This document shows positions 5,929 to 10,802 of a stretch of DNA of 12,869 nt, piece by piece. The notes beneath the pieces are model-generated. The model was not told the origin of the DNA and did not search any database. It worked only from the letters and a program-made list of their open reading frames with translations. The translations under genes were made by a program, and so were the position numbers. Every line of letters begins with the position of its first letter. Positions within the stretch are counted from its first letter, which is position 1. The stretch is from VFMC01 sp031404435 (GTDB lineage: Bacteria; Actinomycetota; Acidimicrobiia; Acidimicrobiales; Ilumatobacteraceae): assembly GCA_031404435.1 (NCBI GenBank), contig JANNHO010000143.1, forward strand, positions 1 through 12,869, in the 5' to 3' direction.

Positions 5929-6435
5929 ATGCCTGCCGCCCCAGCACCCCGTGCTGTTGCTCCGTTCGCCGCCACACGCTGGCTCGACCCCGACGAGATG
6001 AAGGCGTGGCGCTCCTACGTCGACACCATCAACGATTTACAAAACGTTCTGGAGGCCGACGTCGCGCCGTTCGGGCTGACGATGGGCGATTACGAAGTGC
6101 TCGCCCGGTTGAGCGAACCAGCGGAGCGGCAGATGCGCATGTGCGATCTCGCCAATCAACTGCAGCTGTCGCCGAGCGGGCTCACGAGGCGACTCGACGG
6201 GCTGGTCAAACATGGGCTCGTCAACCGGCACCCCTCGGCCAGCGACCGGCGGGTGATGCTGGCGGTCCTCACCGACGATGGCCTTGCGGTGCTTGAGCGG
6301 GCCGCACCATTCCATGTGACCGGAGTTCGCCGCCACTTCATTGATCTGTTCTCCGCCACCGAGATCCGCGCCCTTGGCACGGCATTCACGAAGGTGCGTG
6401 CCGCTCTCGCCGCACACCACGCCTCGGCCTCATGA
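5929..6435 (+). CDS. MarR-family winged-helix transcriptional regulator
   Basis: The product is 168 aa from the ATG at 5929. An upstream GTG-like extension to 5887 would run through the palindrome and is disfavoured. Residues 52-61 (MGDYEVLARL) and the helix-turn-helix MCDLANQLQLSPSGLTRRLDGL (about 71-92) are followed by the wing containing ASDRRVMLAVLTDDG, the conserved MarR D-R-R loop. A single Cys (72) lies at the start of the HTH; the N-terminal redox Cys of OhrR-type sensors is absent. The ligand is unknown. It is divergent from yceI, with a palindromic dyad between them, so autoregulation and yceI control are likely. Its stop overlaps the argJ start by 4 nt (ATGA), tying the expression of argJ to this regulator. 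Confidence 0.92.
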   Translation: MPAAPAPRAVAPFAATRWLDPDEMKAWRSYVDTINDLQNVLEADVAPFGLTMGDYEVLARLSEPAERQMRMCDLANQLQLSPSGLTRRLDGLVKHGLVNRHPSASDRRVMLAVLTDDGLAVLERAAPFHVTGVRRHFIDLFSATEIRALGTAFTKVRAALAAHHASAS

Positions 6436-7604
6436 ATCGCGTCGGCAACGCTGCCCTGCAGCTTCCGGACGGGTTCCAGAGCCATGTGGCCAACATCGGT
6501 ATCAAAGACGGCAGCGCTGATTTCGTGGTGGTCGTCGCCGACCGGCCATGTGCCGCCGCTGGGCTGTTCACGACCAGCAGCTTCGCCGGGCCAAGCGTGC
6601 TGGTGAGCCGTCGCAACGTCGCCGATCATGCAGCCCGGGCCGTGGTGGTGATCTCGAAGAACGCGAACGTTGCCACCGGCACGGTCGGGCTGGCCGACGC
6701 CGAGGAAGTGGTCAGCGGAGTCGCCGAGCGGTTGGGAATCGCGACCGACGACGTGTTGATCGCCTCCACCGGCGTGATCGGTCGCCGGTACCCGATGGAG
6801 CGGGTGCGCGCCGGGATCGCAGCGATGCCTGCCGTGCTCACGGGCACCGATGCTGCCGCTGTCGCAGGCGGAATCATGACGACCGACACCGTGATGAAGA
6901 CCGCCGAGGCCCATTGTGGCAACGCGCGCATCGTCGGCGTTGCCAAGGGTGTCGGCATGATCGAACCGAACATGGCCACGTTGATCACCCTGTTCTTCAC
7001 CGACGCCGATGTCGATGCCGAGGTGCTCGACACAGTGTTCCGGCGGGTGATCGACCGCACGTTCAACTGCGTCTCCGTCGACACCGACACCTCCACCAGC
7101 GACACCGCGATCATCCTCGCCAGCGGCGCGGCCGGCGACGTCCAGTCGTGCGAGTTCGAGGCCGCACTGCGCGATGTTGCACTGTCGCTGACCAAGCAGA
7201 TCGCCCGCGATGGCGAGGGCGCACAGACCCTGATCGAGGTGTGCGTCGATGGCGCCGCGTCGGCAACCCAAGCCCGCACGGTGGCGAAGGCGATCGTTAA
7301 TTCGCCGTTGGTCAAGACAGCAGTGCACGGCGCCGACCCGAACTGGGGTCGGGTCGCAATGGCCATTGGCAAGTGCACCACCGCCGACGAGGTCGATCAG
7401 GCGCGCGTGGTCATCCGCTTCGGGGCGCTCGAGGTGTACCCCACGCTCGTTGGCGACGACGGGCTGGCCGCACTGGCCGGGTACATGCGCGGCGACGAGG
7501 TGCGCATCCACGTCAGCCTCGGTGCCGGCGACCAGGAGTCGACGGTGTGGGGCTGCGACCTGACCGACGGCTACGTCAGGATCAACGCCGACTACACCAC
7601 GTGA
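6432..7604 (+). CDS. argJ: Glutamate N-acetyltransferase / amino-acid acetyltransferase ArgJ
   Basis: The 390-aa product is full-length for ArgJ, the Ntn-type enzyme that transfers acetyl from N-acetylornithine to glutamate and often also makes N-acetylglutamate from acetyl-CoA. The self-cleavage site is present: KGVGMIEPNMATL, with Thr183 as the predicted new N-terminal nucleophile of the beta chain. The STG motif (112-114) fits the oxyanion hole, and MTTDTVMKTAE and the closing YVRINADYTT are typical. The segment usually read as SGNANACTG is SKNANVATG here. The gene overlaps marR by 4 nt and has no argC, argB, argD or argF beside it. It could therefore be the main ArgJ displaced from its operon or a paralogue with another amine substrate. 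The family assignment is firm; the exact role is less so. Confidence 0.92.
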   Translation: MNRVGNAALQLPDGFQSHVANIGIKDGSADFVVVVADRPCAAAGLFTTSSFAGPSVLVSRRNVADHAARAVVVISKNANVATGTVGLADAEEVVSGVAERLGIATDDVLIASTGVIGRRYPMERVRAGIAAMPAVLTGTDAAAVAGGIMTTDTVMKTAEAHCGNARIVGVAKGVGMIEPNMATLITLFFTDADVDAEVLDTVFRRVIDRTFNCVSVDTDTSTSDTAIILASGAAGDVQSCEFEAALRDVALSLTKQIARDGEGAQTLIEVCVDGAASATQARTVAKAIVNSPLVKTAVHGADPNWGRVAMAIGKCTTADEVDQARVVIRFGALEVYPTLVGDDGLAALAGYMRGDEVRIHVSLGAGDQESTVWGCDLTDGYVRINADYTT

Positions 7605-7636
7605 TCGCAAGTCGCGGTTAGCACACCGCGCACGGC

Positions 7637-8413
7637 TCACTTGGGCGGCATGCGGATGCCGCCGTCGACCCGGATCGTCTCGGCGTTCATGTAGCTGTTG
7701 GTGATGCACTCGACCACCATCGAGGCCAGCTCGCTCTGCATCCCAAGGCGTTGCGGGAACAGCACACCCTTTTGCAGGTTCTGCTTGAACGCGTCGCTGC
7801 CTTCCCCGTGGCCGTAGATCGGGGTGTCGATCAGACCGGGGGCGACGGTGTTGACGCGCACGCCAACCGCGGCAAGGTCGCGGGCCACGGGCAGGGTCAT
7901 CCCAACGACGCCACCCTTCGATGCCGAGTACGCGGCCTGCCCGATCTGGCCATCGAACGCGGCGACCGAGGCGATGTTGACGATGGCCCCACGCTCACCG
8001 AACTCCATCGGCTCGGTCGTGCTCATCGCAGTCGCGGCGATGCGGATGCAGTCGAAGCTGCCGACGAGGTTGATCGCGATGACCTTCTTGAACGCGTCGA
8101 GGTTGGCCGCCGCGTCGTAGGCGCCGCCCTTGCCGACGGTGCGCTGCGCCCAGCCGATGCCGGCCGAGTTCACCAGAACCCGCAATGGCCCCATGCTCGT
8201 TGCCATCTCGACGGCATTGATGATGTCATCGGTGTTCGTGACGTCGACCTTGCAGAACGCACCGCCTATCTCTCGAGCGAGCTCGTCACCCTTGTCCTCC
8301 TGCAGGTCGGCGACGACCACCTTCGCACCCTTCGCGGCGAGGAGGCGGGCCGTGGCGGCCCCGATCCCCGACGCCCCACCGGTCACGATTGCGCTTGCTC
8401 CATTGATGTCCAT
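7637..8413 (-). CDS. SDR-family dehydrogenase, 3-hydroxyacyl-CoA dehydrogenase (type II)-like
   Basis: The product is 258 aa from the ATG at 8411-8413. A longer open frame to 8647 is low-complexity and reads through tandem repeats, so it is not used. The cofactor loop is TGGASGIG (11-18). Asp36 at the end of beta-2 (VVVADL) predicts NAD rather than NADP. NSAG (82-85), Asn115, Ser149, Tyr162 and Lys166 (YSASK) complete the catalytic set. The pattern AAFDGQIGQAAYSASKGGVV and the closing ETIRVDGGIRMPPK resemble HSD17B10-type 3-hydroxyacyl-CoA or 2-methyl-3-hydroxybutyryl-CoA dehydrogenases, so a role in fatty-acid or branched-chain degradation is likely. The acyl-CoA synthetase gene upstream on the same strand fits this, although a 273-bp spacer with a hairpin separates them. 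There is no strong ribosome binding site; TAGGGT lies 8 nt before the ATG. Confidence 0.9.
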   Translation of the reverse strand: MDINGASAIVTGGASGIGAATARLLAAKGAKVVVADLQEDKGDELAREIGGAFCKVDVTNTDDIINAVEMATSMGPLRVLVNSAGIGWAQRTVGKGGAYDAAANLDAFKKVIAINLVGSFDCIRIAATAMSTTEPMEFGERGAIVNIASVAAFDGQIGQAAYSASKGGVVGMTLPVARDLAAVGVRVNTVAPGLIDTPIYGHGEGSDAFKQNLQKGVLFPQRLGMQSELASMVVECITNSYMNAETIRVDGGIRMPPK

Positions 8414-8421
8414 GGGCCCCG

Positions 8422-8427
8422 ACCCTA
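8422..8427 (-). promoter_or_regulatory. Possible -10 (TAGGGT) for the SDR gene
   Basis: On the minus strand TAGGGT fits TANNNT and lies 8 nt before the SDR ATG, which has no clear Shine-Dalgarno. This would give a leaderless or nearly leaderless message. The evidence is only the hexamer and its spacing. Confidence 0.3.
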
Positions 8428-8544
8428 GGCAAGCGCCGCGCCGAGGAACCAAGTTGGAGCCGCCTAGGTCTTGACCAGCAGGACATCGTCCCCACTCCCA
8501 ATCGTTGACGGTGACGCGATGTCCGGGTCCGCTGGATGGTTTCC

Positions 8545-8612
8545 GTGTCATCCGAGTCCCCGCGTGCCATCCGAGTCCCCGCGTGTCATCCGAGTCCCCG
8601 CGTGTCATCCGA
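8545..8612. repeat. 19-bp tandem repeat, three copies plus a partial fourth
   Basis: The unit GTGTCATCCGAGTCCCCGC occurs at 8545-8563, 8564-8582 (one T-to-C change) and 8583-8601. A fourth copy starts at 8602 and diverges after GTGTCATCCGA. The array lies in the non-coding spacer between the SDR start and the acyl-CoA synthetase end. Its core ATCCGAGT reappears in both arms of the hairpin just beyond. The units are directly adjacent with no spacers, so this is not a CRISPR array. Possible roles are protein-binding sites or a slippage-generated microrepeat. Confidence 0.85.
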
Positions 8613-8626
8613 CTGTGGCGAGCGGG

Positions 8627-8672
8627 ATCCGAGTGTCGAGCGCGCACACGGGTGGGCGCCCGACACTCGGAT
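8627..8672 (-). terminator. Long perfect inverted repeat after the acyl-CoA synthetase gene, probable terminator-type hairpin
   Basis: ATCCGAGTGTCG (8627-8638) and CGACACTCGGAT (8661-8672) pair perfectly over 12 bp. After one mismatch, GCGC (8640-8643) pairs with GCGC (8656-8659), leaving a 12-nt loop. It starts 14 nt past the stop of the minus-strand acyl-CoA synthetase. There is no T tract after it, as is common for actinobacterial hairpin terminators. It could instead be a processed or protected 3' end. Confidence 0.55.
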
Positions 8673-8686
8673 AAGCCTGATTCAGC

Positions 8687-10243
8687 TCAGTCGGACACGG
8701 CGGCGCGGAGGGTGTGGCGGAGGATCTTGCCCATGGCATTGCGCGGGAGATCGTCGACCACGAACACCTCCACCGGCACCTTGAACTTGGCCAGCGATGA
8801 CCGGCAGCGATGGAGCAATTCGGCGGCCGACACCGTCGCCCCGGGCCGGGGCTGCACGAACGCCACGGGCACCTGCCCGAGCCGAGAGTCCGGTCGTGCA
8901 ACCACGGCACACTGGGCAATCCGCTCATCTGCGAGTAGTACCCGCTCCACCTCGGCTGGGTAGATGTTCGTCCCGCCGCGCACGATCAGGTCCGTTCGGC
9001 GATCCTCGACGTGGAGCTCGCCCTCACGATCGAGCCGGCCAATGTCGCCGGTGCGCACCCACTCGTCTGCAACAGCCCACTCGTCCGCGACGGCCCGTCC
9101 GTCGTGGAGATCGTCGTGCCCGGCCCCGCCGACCCGGTTCCAGTAGCCGAGCATCGGCGTGTAGACGTGGGCGAACGGCCCGGTGGTGGCGGCGCGGAAG
9201 CAGATCTCGCCGATCTCGCCGGCGGTGACCGGCCGGCCATCGTCGTCGACGACAACGAGCTCGAACTGCGGCAGCGCTGGACCTGAGCTACCGGCCCGGT
9301 GTGGCTGATCGGCTAGCTCCCTGGTGACGCTGCTCGGCGCCTCGGTGAGGCCATAGCCCGACAGGAATCGGCGTCCGAACTTGTCGACGTACGCATCGAC
9401 CAGCCAATCAGGCGTGGCCGATCCGCCGACGGTCACGGCACGCAACGACGCCAGGTCCGCAGCTCGCATCTCGCCCTTGACGAGGTCGTACACGGTCGCC
9501 GCGGCGGCGCTGAGCCGTTCGATCTTCTCGGCCGCAACAGCCGCGACGACTGACCCGACATCGCTGCGTTCGATGCACACGCAGCACTGCGCGTTCACGA
9601 GCGCGTACACGGGTCCGAGCACCTGCATGTTCAACGACGTGAGCGGCAGGTACATCCCGATCCGGCCGTCACCGTCGCCGCGCGACCTCGCGACCACACC
9701 GGGCAGAATCATGTTGCGCTGGCTGTGCACCACACCCTTCGGCCGGCCCGTGGTGCCGCTTGTGTAGGCGATCGCTGCGGGAGCGAAGGGATCGATGGTG
9801 GGGAGCGCTGCTGCCGTGTCCGGTACGTGCAACCAGCCATCCGCGGTCACATCGACGATGGTGGTGGGTCCCGAATCGACCGATCCAGCCACGAGCAGCA
9901 CCGACGCCCCGCTATCCACCAGCAGGCCGTCGCGCTCGACCGGTGTCAGCGCCCGGTTGATTCCGACCCACACCAACCCGGCGCGCATCGCAGCAAGGAA
10001 GCTGAGTACCAGGTCCACCGAGTTGGCCATCGAGGCCGCGATCCGGTCGCCGGGCACCAGACCGAGCGCGGTCATCGCGTTGGCCCACCGCCTGGTCTCG
10101 GTTTCGAGCTCATCGAAGCTGAGCCGCCGACGGCTGTCGACCAGCGCCTCGCGGTGCGGATCGGACGCCGCGCGTAGCTCGACAAGCTCGGCCACGGTCT
10201 GCGAATCTCCCGGGATCGGGACCGCGCCCGCACGGACGTCCAT
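8687..10243 (-). CDS. Class I adenylate-forming acyl-CoA synthetase (AMP-dependent ligase)
   Basis: The product is 518 aa from the ATG at 10241-10243. The frame extends further upstream only as an Arg-rich shadow of rnhA. Core motifs in order: A3 P-loop TSGTTGRPKG (161-170), GYGLTE (296-301), TGD (398-400) with the GRLDREGELHVEDRRTD hinge, GGTNIYPAEVE, and the catalytic Lys506 in NAMGK. The reaction is carboxylate + ATP + CoA to acyl-CoA + AMP + PPi, in the cytoplasm; the acid chain cannot be deduced. A six-residue duplication (AVADEW AVADEW, about 385-395) precedes the VRTGD motif. The start overlaps the rnhA stop by 1 nt (TGATG), so the two are translationally coupled. The SDR dehydrogenase downstream may act in the same acyl-CoA metabolism. 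Confidence 0.94.
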   Translation of the reverse strand: MDVRAGAVPIPGDSQTVAELVELRAASDPHREALVDSRRRLSFDELETETRRWANAMTALGLVPGDRIAASMANSVDLVLSFLAAMRAGLVWVGINRALTPVERDGLLVDSGASVLLVAGSVDSGPTTIVDVTADGWLHVPDTAAALPTIDPFAPAAIAYTSGTTGRPKGVVHSQRNMILPGVVARSRGDGDGRIGMYLPLTSLNMQVLGPVYALVNAQCCVCIERSDVGSVVAAVAAEKIERLSAAAATVYDLVKGEMRAADLASLRAVTVGGSATPDWLVDAYVDKFGRRFLSGYGLTEAPSSVTRELADQPHRAGSSGPALPQFELVVVDDDGRPVTAGEIGEICFRAATTGPFAHVYTPMLGYWNRVGGAGHDDLHDGRAVADEWAVADEWVRTGDIGRLDREGELHVEDRRTDLIVRGGTNIYPAEVERVLLADERIAQCAVVARPDSRLGQVPVAFVQPRPGATVSAAELLHRCRSSLAKFKVPVEVFVVDDLPRNAMGKILRHTLRAAVSD

Positions 10244-10752
10244 CAGTCGAACAGCGACTCCTGCCGCAACGCTCCGGCAGCACCGGCATCGGCGGCGGGC
10301 ACGTCGAACGGGCCGGCCGCTGCGGCGACGGCTGCGGCCACGGCGAGACGGTCGACGAGGTCGTTCATCCGGTCGCCGGAGTGACCCTTCACCCATCGAA
10401 AGACCGGCTGCTGCGCTTGGACCCGCTCGATCAGCGGCTTCCAGAGATCAGTGTTCGCTACCGGCTCGCGCTTGGAGTTACGCCACCCGTTGGACTGCCA
10501 GCGCACCCACCACCGATCACGGAAGCAGTTGACCACGTACGTGGAATCGCTGACGATCGTGATCGGCCCCGAGTTGGAACGCAACGCCTCGAGCACCGCC
10601 ATCATCTCCATCCGCTGGTTGGTGCTGTGTGCCTCGCCACCCGCGCCGGCAACTTCGCCATCGGGGGCGACCGCCCACGCCCAACCCCCCGGCCCGGGGT
10701 TCCCCGAGCAGGCACCGTCGGTGTAGATGACAAGCGGGGCGATAGTGGACAT
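10243..10752 (-). CDS. rnhA: Ribonuclease HI with a C-terminal extension
   Basis: The product is 169 aa from the ATG at 10750-10752. A GTG at 10759-10761 would add three residues. RNase HI cleaves the RNA strand of RNA-DNA hybrids. All catalytic residues are visible: Asp12 in IYTDGACSGNPGPGG, Glu49 in NQRMEMMAV, Asp69 in VSDSTYVVN, His124 in VKGHSGD, and Asp134 in NDLVDRLA. The E. coli-like basic handle region (WWVRWQSNGWRNSKRE) is present. After the catalytic core, an Ala-rich linker (about 138-162) leads to a tail ending QESLFD, which resembles a bacterial beta-clamp-binding pentapeptide (Q-x-x-L-F). The gene has no ribosome binding site but TACAGT lies 7 nt before the ATG. It is divergent from aceE and overlaps the acyl-CoA synthetase start by 1 nt. 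Confidence 0.95.
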   Translation of the reverse strand: MSTIAPLVIYTDGACSGNPGPGGWAWAVAPDGEVAGAGGEAHSTNQRMEMMAVLEALRSNSGPITIVSDSTYVVNCFRDRWWVRWQSNGWRNSKREPVANTDLWKPLIERVQAQQPVFRWVKGHSGDRMNDLVDRLAVAAAVAAAAGPFDVPAADAGAAGALRQESLFD

Positions 10753-10759
10753 CTCCAAC

Positions 10760-10765
10760 ACTGTA
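10760..10765 (-). promoter_or_regulatory. Candidate -10 (TACAGT) for a leaderless rnhA message
   Basis: On the minus strand TACAGT, a fair TATAAT match, is followed by 7 nt and the ATG at 10752. Transcription would begin at or next to the A of the start codon. This supports the 10752 start over the GTG at 10761. Confidence 0.45.
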
Positions 10766-10774
10766 GAGAGCCCA

Positions 10775-10796
10775 ACGGTTACCGGCGGGTAAGCGT
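10775..10796. promoter_or_regulatory. 22-nt imperfect palindrome in the rnhA-aceE divergent promoter region
   Basis: ACG-g-TTACC-GGCG-GGTAA-g-CGT is a dyad with eight of nine arm positions complementary around a 4-nt centre. It lies between the rnhA and aceE starts, close to where the aceE promoter must be. It is a candidate operator for control of pyruvate dehydrogenase; the regulator is unknown. Confidence 0.4.
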
Positions 10797-10802
10797 GCGA
10801 GA

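Noticed and set aside
6156..7709. 517-aa minus-strand frame opposite marR and argJ
   Set aside because: It is an antisense shadow of two well-supported genes, with no motif of its own.
8545..8612. CRISPR array
   Set aside because: The repeats are directly adjacent with no spacers, only 19 bp long, and no cas genes are nearby.
8414..8647. N-terminal extension of the SDR protein through the tandem repeats
   Set aside because: The added 78 residues are low-complexity and come from the 19-bp repeats; SDR proteins start a few residues before the TGxxxGIG loop, as given by the ATG at 8413.
10244..10396. N-terminal extension of the acyl-CoA synthetase into rnhA
   Set aside because: The extension is an Arg-rich shadow of the rnhA 3' end; the ATG overlapping the rnhA stop gives the normal family N-terminus.
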